From contig CM073323.1 in assembly GCA_037043015.1 (NCBI GenBank), positions 2,728,001 through 2,792,000 on the forward strand: a stretch of 64,000 nucleotides of DNA, read 5' to 3'. The notes below the pieces were generated by a model. That model did no database searches, was not told the origin of the DNA, and worked only from the letters and a program-made list of their open reading frames with translations. Below, one piece after another: positions 43,811 through 53,938 of the stretch; the stretch's first letter is position 1, and each line of letters begins with the position of its first letter. This DNA comes from Bryum argenteum (Eukaryota > Streptophyta > Bryopsida > Bryales > Bryaceae). The translations under genes were made by a program, and so were the position numbers.

Positions 43811-46554
43811 AAGAAGAAAACAATAGAACTGAGCTTGTAATTTTGAAGTGACCCCAGAGGCAAAAGTATCAGGTTCCTTCACTAACCAACATTGTAATTT
43901 TTTGTACTTACTCTATTTACTCTACTCTACAATTTGAGAAACTTAAGTTTTAGATTTTCCATGAAACTTGAAAATAATCTCCTTCATTTTCACACCCTCA
44001 AATAGTTGACCATTTTGAAACTCTTATGGCAAGGTAATCAATAGTGAGTGTTTTTGTCTGAATACAAAGAATATCGACCAAACGAGAATACTATATCAAA
44101 ATAAGTGACGCACATTGAAGCTCTAACTTAGGTTTACAATATGTTCACAATCCTTAATGTACTGAAGACCCGTAATCCGGGGATATTAATATGAGGCAAA
44201 AAATTGCAGTTTTAACAATGCCTCGCGGCTATGGGAAGCTCTAAGCTCACCAGCCGCCACTAACTGTGACGTAATGTCTCTAATACTTTTTGAATGGCCC
44301 TACGTAGCAGCTGACCTTGTAAGCTACGTTAAGTCAATGAGCTAATCAAGCAAAACCATTTAAGCAAAGTTATGTGACTTAGCTCATTATCTCTGAAATA
44401 TCAGCCTCTAATTAAAAATGATTCCATCCATAAAGGAGGTCAGCCAAAGTCAATAAGATTGCTTTTGAAATGTAGAAAAGATATATTCGTTATTAGACTC
44501 CTGATTTGTATTTGATTTACAATCAATGAGATATGGGCCTTAATGGAGACCACTAAGGACTCCTTCTGCATTAAAAGCCAGCAGCATGTCGTAATTAACA
44601 CGAATCGGGGTCGAAGAAAGTTTTGTAATCCTTGTAGTTGCGCCTCGGAGCTCAAAGTAGTGCCTTTCAACACATCAGCGTAATATCGATGCAACCCAAA
44701 AGCAACGCATGCACTCCGTGAAAATCCAAAGTAGCCGCGAGTAGGCGACTCCGCTTTGACACAGCAACGACATGACTCCGTGAAGTGAGAAGTTTGCTTC
44801 TTCCGCCACGAGGGATGAGCTGCAACCGTTGTTCAAGTAGCTTGGAACTTGCAATAAGAACAAATAAAAGTATACCTACAAGAGACGAGAGGAGGCTGAA
44901 CCTCCTTGTTGTGTGTGTTTATGGAGGTAATGGCGGCGTCACGCAACCTCAAACTCTCCTTGTGACTTAGGAATATTGCCATGGGGCGCCTATGACGATT
45001 CCGTAAACCTAGAAGCAAGAGACTCCCTTTCTGGAGGCCTGAGAGGCTGAAATGGAGTCGATGAGACGCCACTAACATCATTCCTTTGTTGTATAGGGAG
45101 GCGAGAGAAGCGGAAGTCCGGCGTCGACAGCAGTGATCGTTGGCCATGCCCAGATGAGGGGAGCCGAGGCCCGTTTGATTGTGGCGGCTCAGAGGGGCCG
45201 GTTCCCGAAGATAACCAGTCACGGACGGGAGAGAGAAGCGTAGACGCGTGAGCCGACTTCGAGCATCCACTGGTGTCCGGGGGAGAAACTAAAGACGTAG
45301 GACCACGACCCACCAAAATCGGCTCCACCCAAAAAGCTGCCCGCATGCGCAAGTCACAATCCTTAATGTGCTATCTCAAAACTTAATCAAATTGACAATT
45401 TATTCACTATCCACAATGTGCTCACCTTTTTCAATGCACATGACATCATCAATTTCTATTTTGCAATGATGTGAAGCACAAAGGCGTATCACAGCAAGAA
45501 ATCAAATGGATCGCATTTACAAACAAGGAAAAGTACCTTGCTGCGATGGGGTGGAGAAATAGTATGCATCTCTCCACGAGTTGTAATCAACCAGATGACC
45601 CAGTGATCCTTCCAATGCCGGACGCTTTTGAAGACATCAACTTCGTCCTTCACGTCATCCAACTCAAAAATTTTAGCTCTTTTCCTCAAATCTCCTCTCC
45701 GTTCTTTGTGCTTGTGGATGGGCATGTGACGCACTGCTTGTGAACCACGCTTTTGCGAACTTGTCTCACCGATGGTGACGGCTCGTGTGATATGCAAACC
45801 CCAACCCGTAAACCAAAGGCATTAAAGAATGTGGGAAGAAAAAAGGCATTTTGCCAGGAAGAGAAGAGAAACCCAAGAAAAATGACAAAGGAGAAATGCC
45901 GCCTTTTTGAAAACCAAATTTGCTTGCACCTTGTAAGAGGATTGGTGGTGGAGGCATCTTTCGCATTGGCACCACCCATTTGTGACGAACTAGGTCCTTG
46001 CGAATCCATGAAGCGAAATGCGGGGCAGAGAAGGAGAGTACCGGCGGTGTCGCAGGTTGAGAAGGAAAGAAAAAAATGGAAAGCGCCGCCAAGCCGTGGG
46101 TGCTGTAAACTCGAATGATTACTAGAGTAGATCTTTTTTTCACAACGTAACTAAGTAACTTCTGTGTTTACTTTTATCCTGCTAAGTTAATATTTTCTAT
46201 CCAGGTAGATGTAAATTATCTCACACATATCTTCTATTAGTGGCCTCCCACGTGCAGTGTGAGCGGATGGGAACTTGGGAACGCATTGGAACAAGCAGTT
46301 CTCGACACACTGCTGTATGCCGTAACGTAAGCTACACTCCATCATAAGCTACACGCCATCATCAACGCTAAATTTATAACTATGTATCTATGCAATTAAA
46401 ATTATGATTTCAGGGGTCCCATTTTGGACCAGTCTAGTGCAATCAGCTACGACATAGCGCGCTGTAGTTCGTTGTGATGAAACCTAGTAGTGTAAGTGGG
46501 CCGGAAAACCACCATTTCCATGCACTAGTGTCTGGTACACTCCGCATCAAGTAA
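43811..46554. other. Gene-poor stretch
   Basis: Mostly AT-rich. A GC-richer block at about 44900-45350 holds overlapping minus-strand ORFs (see 44990-45352) and another at 45750-46120 holds overlapping ORFs on both strands. None has a recognisable domain. Confidence 0.3.
44990..45352 (-). CDS. Unrecognised Ser/Pro-rich ORF, possibly an exon
   Basis: A 120-codon open frame (SPPDTSGCSKSAHAST..., TPDFRFSRLPIQQRNDVSGV...) with a Ser/Pro-rich composition typical of plant disordered regions. A donor-like 'ctag/gtttac' sits near its end. No start context, partner exon or family is evident and a second frame overlaps it. It may be a fragment of a decayed gene. Confidence 0.2.
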   Translation of the reverse strand: MRMRAAFWVEPILVGRGPTSLVSPPDTSGCSKSAHASTLLSPVRDWLSSGTGPSEPPQSNGPRLPSSGHGQRSLLSTPDFRFSRLPIQQRNDVSGVSSTPFQPLRPPERESLASRFTESS

Positions 46555-46979
46555 CCTCAATTCCGTCAAAATGGCCGTATTCCATGTGTCATTTTGCCAA
46601 ATCCCCTATGAGCCATTTTGCTCACATTCTAAAACGTACCATTTTACAAGCATATTTTTGAACTGTAGTTAGAAGTATTTATGCCTGCAAAATGGCATGT
46701 TTATTGATATCACACATGTACTTCGTAATATCAAGTGATTTCTTTTATATCACCAAAGTTTCCATAATATCGCACAATTTTTGTGGTTTTTGACCTTTGG
46801 ACATAGTCAAAGGGCAATATTTTGAACGGCCGTTCAAAAAGAGCAATCTTTTTGAAATGCGGTTAGAAATATTTACCCTATCTTGTCAAAACTTTACAAA
46901 AACCAGCGTTATTTTTTTTCATTTTAAGCACCCAAAAAGCGCCATTTACCGGAATAACGCCATTTTAACGGAATTGAGG
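46555..46979. mobile_element. TIR element, 425 bp, family 'AATTCCGTTAAAATGGC'
   Basis: Left end CCTCAATTCCGTCAAAATGG, right end CCATTTTAACGGAATTGAGG, with inner 'ccgtattcc' and 'ggaataacg' extending the inverted repeats. It is a sister copy of 43110-43604. Its subterminal 'tgtgtcattttgccaaatcc' is the likely source of the 24-bp array at 5755. Confidence 0.8.
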
Positions 46980-47549
46980 ATAAGTTGACAAGCCATGTCA
47001 AACTTCTTACTACGAAAGTGCCTCTCGTGTGGAGACAACGTTGTTGCATCAACCAATGGCATTCCTAGTATCTGCTCTCCTACACGCCATGTGGTACACC
47101 CCAAACTCTCTTTGTGTTTGGTTTCTCTACGAATTAGGTTTTCATGTCCTTCGAAGGAATCAAATCAACAAAATAATCTGACTTTAGTTTTCTAAATATC
47201 CATATCTCTTGAAGCTTATAGGGGTCCTTGCTTTAAAGTGGTCATTCTCTTCTACTTGTGGCATGAGTATGATTATACTTGAGTATGAAAGTGAAAGAGA
47301 ATGCCAATAATCAAGTGCATTAATTGAAAGTTTTCACCAATTAATGTCATTTATGGCATTGAAAACCAAACCATTGTAATTACGAGTATGAACCAGAGAT
47401 ATGTGCAATTTAGTATTGTAAAAATGCAACTAGTGCACATGCTACTTAAGCCGGTAGTTGCCTTTGTACGCGTAGAACATCTTACCAATGAACTACTTGA
47501 GGTCTAAACCTAAAGCCAAAAGTAAGCTGGTAGTTGCCTTTCTACACTT
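46980..47549. other. Gene-free stretch
   Basis: No supported gene or repeat. It runs into the family copy 4 unit. Confidence 0.4.
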
Positions 47550-49740
47550 AGACACCTTGCCAATGAACTAAATCTAAAGCCAAAATTCTTTTGAATCTGC
47601 TATCAACTTCCATCCAATGAGAATTTGAGCCTACCACAATGTTTTCAATGATTGGCTTGTAAATGTTATCTTGATTGTAAGAAGAAACATACATTATACA
47701 ATTGCCGACATGGTAACCAATAAAAAGTTTATTCTCCAACTATCGCACATCTCCCATGTTAATAGGACACAAAAGTGCAAGAGGTTCAAGAACCACATCG
47801 AGCCAATTCAATCAACAATCTTCACTATGAGCGAGATATAAAGAAATAGTACAAAACTTCTAGAATGCTGAAGTAAATAGAGCTCACAATCTATATAGTA
47901 TAACCATCCATTACTTCCACCTCTTGAATCGGAAGTATGGAATACATGATCATACGACATTCTCCGCTTGATTCAACACTTGGTTGCATTGACTTCCTCT
48001 TTGTCCTCTTCTCCATCTTTGTCACCTTTGTCTGCTCTGGAGTGAACCAACGAGGAGGACACGAAGGCTCACAAGGCACATGACTCTTCTCCTTGAGGTA
48101 CACCGCCATGGACTTAAACTTGGTGTGTAAGTTTGTCAAGCACCGAGGGTACCGGGGAGCAGTTTGGAGCGGCATAGAGAACACAAACCTATTATCTCTA
48201 TTGTAGAAGGTCACACCAAGAACTCCAGGTGATTGTAAAGGATACTGCTCATGTCGAACCTCTTGTCGCAAAGATCGCACTGATATAGCGGGCTTGCAAA
48301 GTTTGCTAGTCGCTTGAAGCGCTACCTTTTGCGCTACCTCTATCAGCTTGTGCTTCTCACTGCTTCTCATAATAGTTGGGGAGGCAAATATTGACCTTGT
48401 GGAGAATGCCGATTTCATATAGTTGGGGAGGCTTTGTGTAGCTGGAGTTTGTGGTCTCTGACTGGATTTCGGCGGTCGTCCTCCCAATACTACAATACCC
48501 AGGAGGTTTGCAACATTTTCTTGTGAAATGTTGTTCAAGTTAAGCAACGTTTTCGAACTTGATTTAGCAACGTTCCAAAGAAAATAAGCAACGTTATTGA
48601 TCACCATTCTCATAAAATAAGCAATCTTATCCGATTACCAAGCAATGTTATATAAAATTTAGTTGAAAACGTTGCTTATTTTCTTGAAAACATTAAGAAA
48701 GTTCCAAAACGTTGCTAGACTTTAGCAGCTTTTACATAAAAGCAATGTTTTGTAACATTGCAAACCCCCCCTTTTCTAGTTGTCCCCTTGGATTGGATTG
48801 GGGGAAAGATTCATGGGATGAAGATCACGTTTGAACTTATCATCATGTTATTAGTGTACTTTTTCCGCAAGCGCACATCCGTATGCTTACGCACACTCGT
48901 CCACAAGTCGTACTCAATACCATTGTTGAGCATTGTCAATTGTCCTTGTGCAACAAGTGCAAATAGTAGCTAATGCTTGGATCTATGTACAAACCAAACC
49001 AAAAGCAAACAATAGAAATAAACCATAAGCTATAAAAAAAAAACAAAGTAAAAGCAAACGATAGAGGCAAACCAAAAGCAAATGATAGAAAGAAACCAAA
49101 GCAATTGATAGAAGCAAACAAAATAAGTATAGAAGCAAATCAAAAGTGAAGAGTTTCCGTGATAAGGTTGATGACAAGGTTTAACAGGTGACGCCATATA
49201 CGAAAGAGGAGTAAAAATATAGAGGACAAAAAGGCACACATTACTAAGGTTGATGTGCTAATATTACAAAAGGCGCAAAGATCACATGTTTACATAACAT
49301 GGATTGAAGAATTCATGAGACATGAATTCACAAGTTTGGTGGTTGGACAGAGTAGATAAATGACATTAAAAAGGTTATAGGGGTGACATTGAAAAAAAAC
49401 ATTAACATTTATATTCTAGTATACACTAGTACATCCGCACAGTTTTACTTGTTGCTACATTCATACTTATTTCTCCCAACCATAAATACTCTAAAAGTCA
49501 ATATCTTGGGATCCATTGGGTCAATTTGCAATTGGATTGTTGATGCACCCCCTATAGAGATACCTGCTTTTAACCACACCTTATGCAAATTAATGAGGCC
49601 AACTAACACCAAGATCATAATGTCACAAAACACACTATCGAACTTAAATAATACATATATTAATCTACTTTGAGGTGATGTTCACTTCCACACCACACGG
49701 TGAGACGATCTCTCCTCTTTATGATTATCCCATTGGTGTT
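47550..49740 (-). pseudogene. CxxC-cluster gene family, copy 4 (broken)
   Basis: Matches copy 5 along its whole unit: 3' flank (47550-47890), exon 2 (47891-48484 continuing at 48786), exon 1 region (about 48840-48970), the AAAGCAAAC-type 5' tract (49000-49140) and upstream sequence to 49740. Exon 2 keeps GVTFYNRDNRFVFSMPLQTA and ESGECR-like tail features. Several cysteines of the CxxC pairs have changed (for example CPRC reads YPRC) and the gene is split by a CACTA miniature. Not expected to work. Confidence 0.75.
48485..48782. mobile_element. CACTA miniature, 298 bp, inserted in exon 2 of family copy 4
   Basis: Ends CAATACTACAATACCC and CCCCCCTTTTCTAGTTG are slightly decayed CACTACTACAAT/CTTTTCTAGTAGTG tips. 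TCC flanks both sides (48482-48484 and 48783-48785). Homology to copy 5 exon 2 resumes beyond each end, so the target site is clear. Confidence 0.8.
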
Positions 49741-50667
49741 TACATCTCTAATATAAGAATATAAATTTATAATTGCCAAGGAGAATAACCTATACTTTAG
49801 AATTCCATAATGTCATTATTTGCTCTCTAGTTTAAAAGAACCAGCATGTACCAATCAAAGTTGCCGACTCAAACTACCTTTGCATTGAAATTGGTGTTCA
49901 CAAGTTCGAGTGTGTGATCTAGAGGTTTCTCTGCTTAGATTCAAACAAAATGGCGAGAATTTCCATCTCCTCATTTCAATCACCCTTCCTCTCATTGACA
50001 ATGTCATTAAGCGGCCCAATAGGTCAAAAAACTATAATGAGACATGATGATAAGTATCTATTTATCAAATTTGATTGCGATGAGTAATTTACTTCTTTCA
50101 AAAAACCATCCCCGTTCAATGGATTAGCAAGAGTAACGGGTTTGTTGAAGCCCTTTTCTAATGCGTTTAACCATCTTGTGGTCGAAGTCTTGTAAGAGTA
50201 GCCAAACGATGTGACTAGTTTCTTTGTACTTGATTTGTAAAACTTATTTGTGAAGTAATGTATTGCAACTTTGTCAAACTTAAATTACTCTACTTGTTCA
50301 AAAGTGAACAAAATTGACAATCTATGAAGATGGAAAATACCAACGAAAGGATTAATTTATAAAGTAATTATAATAACAATTGTTGTAAGGAACTTTTACT
50401 AAATCATTCATAGCTTGTGGATACTAAGGCGGAAACCACACGAGCAGCAGGTGAGAAGCCACCTCAGGCTTCCTCTCTCTCTCATGTCAACTACTACCCC
50501 CAGCTGTAGCCACACAACCGGTATAGCACAGTTGCCGCAAGCGGACCCTCCCAATGATTTTTTCTTCTATGTCCTCGCTCGCCAAACTTGCTTCTCTGCA
50601 CTCGCCCTGGCTCTCCCTCGTGCAACTTTGCATACACCGAAGGAAGTTCGGCTTGTTGTAAACGTAT
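49741..50667. other. Gap between family copies 4 and 5
   Basis: Holds R2 copy 2 (49883-50000) and otherwise AT-rich sequence. A GC-richer piece near 50410-50650 has short overlapping ORFs with no domain. Confidence 0.4.
49883..50000 (+). repeat. Dispersed repeat R2, copy 2
   Basis: Matches 43678-43810: 'gaaattggtgttcacaagtt', then 'ggcgagaatttccatctcct' and 'catttcaatcaccctt'. Confidence 0.65.
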
Positions 50668-51101
50668 ACACCTTGCCAATGAACTAAACCTAAAGTCAAA
50701 ATTCTTTCGCATTTGCTATCAACTTCCATCCAATGAGAATTCAAACCCACCACAATGTCTTCAATGATTGGCTTGTCAATGTTAACTTGATTGTAAGAGG
50801 AAACATACATTATACACTTGCCGTCATTGTAACCAATGAAAATTCATTCTCCAACTATTGCACATGTGCCATGTTAATAAGGCACACAAATACAAGAGGT
50901 TCGAGAACCACATTGAGCCAATTCAATCAAAAAACTTCACTCTAAGCGAAGTACGAAGGAAACAAATAGAACGGAGCTCCTAGAAGGAACGCTAACCGAA
51001 ATAGAGCCCACAAATTCCACCTCTGAATCTATATAGTATGACCACCCATCGGGTTACATCACCCCGGAAATTGCCAAATTGGGAATTACGGAATTGAATG
51101 A

Positions 51102-51983
51102 TCATACGACATTCCCCGCTCGTTTCAACACCTGCTGCATTGACTTCCTCTTCGTCCTCTTCCCCGCCTTTGTCTGCTCCGGAGTCACACGATCAGGAGG
51201 ACATGAAGGCTCACAAGGCATATGACTCTCCTCCTTCATGTACACGGTCATGCACTGGAACGAGGTGTGAGAGTTTGTCCAGCACCGGGGGCACGGCAGG
51301 GGAGCACTCCGAAACGGAACAGGAGGCACAAACCTGTCTTCGCCTTTGTACAAAGTCACCCCAGGAACTCCTCGGGGATCGAAAAGCGTGATACTGATGT
51401 CGAAGCTCTTGTTGCAAAGATCGCACTGGAAGCGTGCTCGCAGATCCTCCTCGGCGCTTGAATTGCTCGCTTCTCTCTTCAGCTCAATCACTGTGTACTT
51501 CTCGCAGACAGGGCAAGTATTGACCTTGTGGAGAATGCCGCTTTCGTATGGATGAGGAGGCTTCGTGTAGCTGCCAGGGTCTGTTGTTGTCTCTTGTGGT
51601 GCAGACTCTGTACAAGGCTTCGGCGGTTGTGCTCTGCCCCGATGACTAGCGGATAAATTCATGGGGCTGGGATCACGTTCTATCTGTAAATACAAGTAAC
51701 GATGGTTGTTAGTGTTCACATTGCGTAGTGTTCAATACTGTAACTGGTCTCTACGAAACTAATTAATCTTTACTTCTAATCGCAAGATTCAAGTATGGTT
51801 AACATAAGAATTATTGTACAATAGATTGAATCTCACCTTTTGACGATCATTTGGTCCTAATCGACTGGTTCTTAGAGAACTATCGCATGATTTTGTACGC
51901 AACTGCACATTGGTTCGCAAGTTGTACTTGCTCGGCGAGCGTACTTTGCTACGCAAGTCATACCTAGTGTCGTTGTTGACCAT
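51102..51983 (-). CDS. Unrecognised two-exon gene with a CxxC cysteine cluster (intact copy 5)
   Basis: Exon 1 is 51837-51983 and exon 2 is 51102-51683 (CAAAAG/GTGAGA donor, TTTACAG acceptor, phase 0), giving 242 aa. Residues 7-30 hold two imperfect 12-residue basic repeats (RYDLRSKVRSPS and KYNLRTNVQLRT). A linker follows. At about 108-190 come three CxxC pairs: CPVC, CDLC within ARFQCDLCNKSFDI, and CPRC. Between them lies the best-conserved block (GVPGVTLYKGEDRFVPPVPF), then MPCEPSCPP and a Lys/Arg-rich tail. The three CxxC pairs and extra cysteines suggest a zinc-binding module, perhaps nucleic-acid-binding given the basic ends. That is inference; I know no family with this pattern. Four broken relatives lie in the window. 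It has its own TATA box and a conserved 5' A/C-rich repeat tract. Confidence 0.65.
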
Positions 51984-52019
51984 TGTAGCGCGTTCAAGTA
52001 GCGACTATCACATCTATGT

Positions 52020-52430
52020 GCTAACCAAACCAAAAGCAAGACGTACAAAGCAAAACAAAAAGGAGACGTAAAAGGCAAAACAAAAGCAAGTGCTTTCAAG
52101 TAAAAGCCAACCTTCACATCTGAGTGCCAACCAAACTAAAGCAGGACGTAGAAAGCAAAACAAAAAGAAGACGTAGGAAGCAAAACAAAAAGGATACGCA
52201 GAGGGCAAAACAAAATCAAGACGTAGAATTAAAGCAAAAGTGGAGAGTTCTACGACGCAGTGGGCAAAACAAAAGCAAGACGTAGACGCGGAGCAAAAGA
52301 GGAGAGTTCTAAAAGGGCAAAACAAAAGCAAGACGTAGACGCGAAGCAAAAGTGGAGGGTTCCACGACGTCCGCAAAGGGCAAAACAAAAGGAAGATGTA
52401 GACGCGGAGCAAAAGCGGATAGTTCTACGA
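52020..52430 (-). repeat. 5' tract of 'TTTTGTTTTGCTTTCTACGTC' repeats of family copy 5
   Basis: On the plus strand about ten degenerate units of 'aagcaaaacaaaaagaagac' plus 'gtag' fill the space between the TATA box and exon 1. The same tract occurs upstream of the other copies (for example 34560-34790 and 37680-37740). It probably forms the long pyrimidine-rich leader. Confidence 0.7.
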
Positions 52431-52463
52431 TCGAGGCTTACAACAACACACTACTTTGCTCTC

Positions 52464-52472
52464 ATTATATAG
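52464..52472 (-). promoter_or_regulatory. TATA box of family copy 5
   Basis: CTATATAAT on the minus strand, followed by 'gagagcaaagtagtgtgttg' and 'ttgtaagcctc', a block shared by copies 1, 2 and 3. It lies about 480 bp before the start codon, consistent with a long leader. Confidence 0.6.
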
Positions 52473-52992
52473 TCTCACAAAGAAAAGCCGCTATTAGATT
52501 ACTGACCGTAATCAACCAAACACATAGCGATTCTATCGACCACACAATTCGATTCTCTTGAGGATTCTGCTGAGAGCAATTCCATTGACCACACAGTTTG
52601 ATTCTGTTGAGATTTCATCGCTATTGGACCACACAGATCGAATCTGTCGAGATTGAATTGAGCGATGAGATTGTAGATGTAAAAATCATTACATTATTAA
52701 GATTATTGGGGTCATATTGGAAAAAACATTACTTAAGATGACAACACAATAATCGGATTCTATTTATGGCACACACGTAAATAAAGTCTAATAGAAGTCT
52801 ACTTGGTCTACATGTTCAATGATCACCCACAATGATACGTCAAATGACATTTAAGAATTTGGATAAGTGACATTCTAGAGATCTAAAGTATTATTACATT
52901 ATGTTACATTATTAAAATAGATTACCTCCGAGGTGATGTTCACTTTTACACCAAGAGGTGTTATCAAACTCTCCTTTTATGATTATACCTTT

Positions 52993-53109
<117 letters not shown>

Positions 53110-53292
53110 CATATAAAATGTATCTAAACTTCCGAAGCAAAATCACTTATCCAAAAAGTCAGAACTCACAATCTCAAAAACTCACAATCTCAAAATGTTA
53201 TCGTTAAGTATTCAACATATTCCACATACTATCACAACAAAGCCTCTTGACTTACAAGAATGTATCACATTGTATATGATCGCTTACCCAAG

Positions 53293-53739
53293 TCACGAAA
53301 GCGGCGATGGGAATCGAATGGGCCTCAAGCATTCACAAAATCGATCACCCGAAGAGCAACAACGATGGAAGAAACATGCACAGGCGGTGTACAAATGGAG
53401 CCATTTTGAAGGCGGGGACTTCCGGTGTTTTGCGTTAAATATGGAGCGAGTTGACTTTGAAAGGCAAGGCGCGTCAGTTGGTGCATGTGGGCTTAGAGCG
53501 GCTGAATCACAGCTCCATTCAATCGCTTGTGACACGCCATTTCCTTCGAGTACGTAATTTCCAATGTGGCCGTCCCCTCGAGCATAGCCAAGTTGGCAAT
53601 CACCCCTGAAATCAGGATCGAACTCATAATGGCAGGCGAGGTAGGTACATAACTCTTTGCAGTGGAACGTTCTGAAATGAACGTACAGTACCTTGAGACG
53701 ATGACAATCCCTTCTCAAATCTGGAATTAAGGCTGACAT
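53293..53739 (-). CDS. Unrecognised Cys-rich ORF, 148 aa
   Basis: An open frame starting MSALIPDLRRDCHRLKVLYV, with about fifteen cysteines including CACFFHRCC and FCEC. Base composition is more balanced than the AT-rich neighbours, which favours coding, but a 120-codon frame overlaps on the other strand. No family is recognised. The stop lies next to a GC-balanced stretch, and the 3' end of the TLC-like gene is 200 bp away, so it might also be a UTR. Confidence 0.25.
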   Translation of the reverse strand: MSALIPDLRRDCHRLKVLYVHFRTFHCKELCTYLACHYEFDPDFRGDCQLGYARGDGHIGNYVLEGNGVSQAIEWSCDSAALSPHAPTDAPCLSKSTRSIFNAKHRKSPPSKWLHLYTACACFFHRCCSSGDRFCECLRPIRFPSPLS

Positions 53740-53938
53740 CCCATGCTAAGAGAGGACTGCTAATTACACACATCCCCATTTTTACGACTGCATTAACGCT
53801 ATTGCTTCATTCATGACTCCACGGGAATCAGAATCTCACATTCGGCAAGGGTGATAGAGCTATCAATTACTGAGAGAGCCAGATTTATTAGCCCTCGTTA
53901 AGAACTAAACATAGGTTATGCCTATAATGAACTGTATC

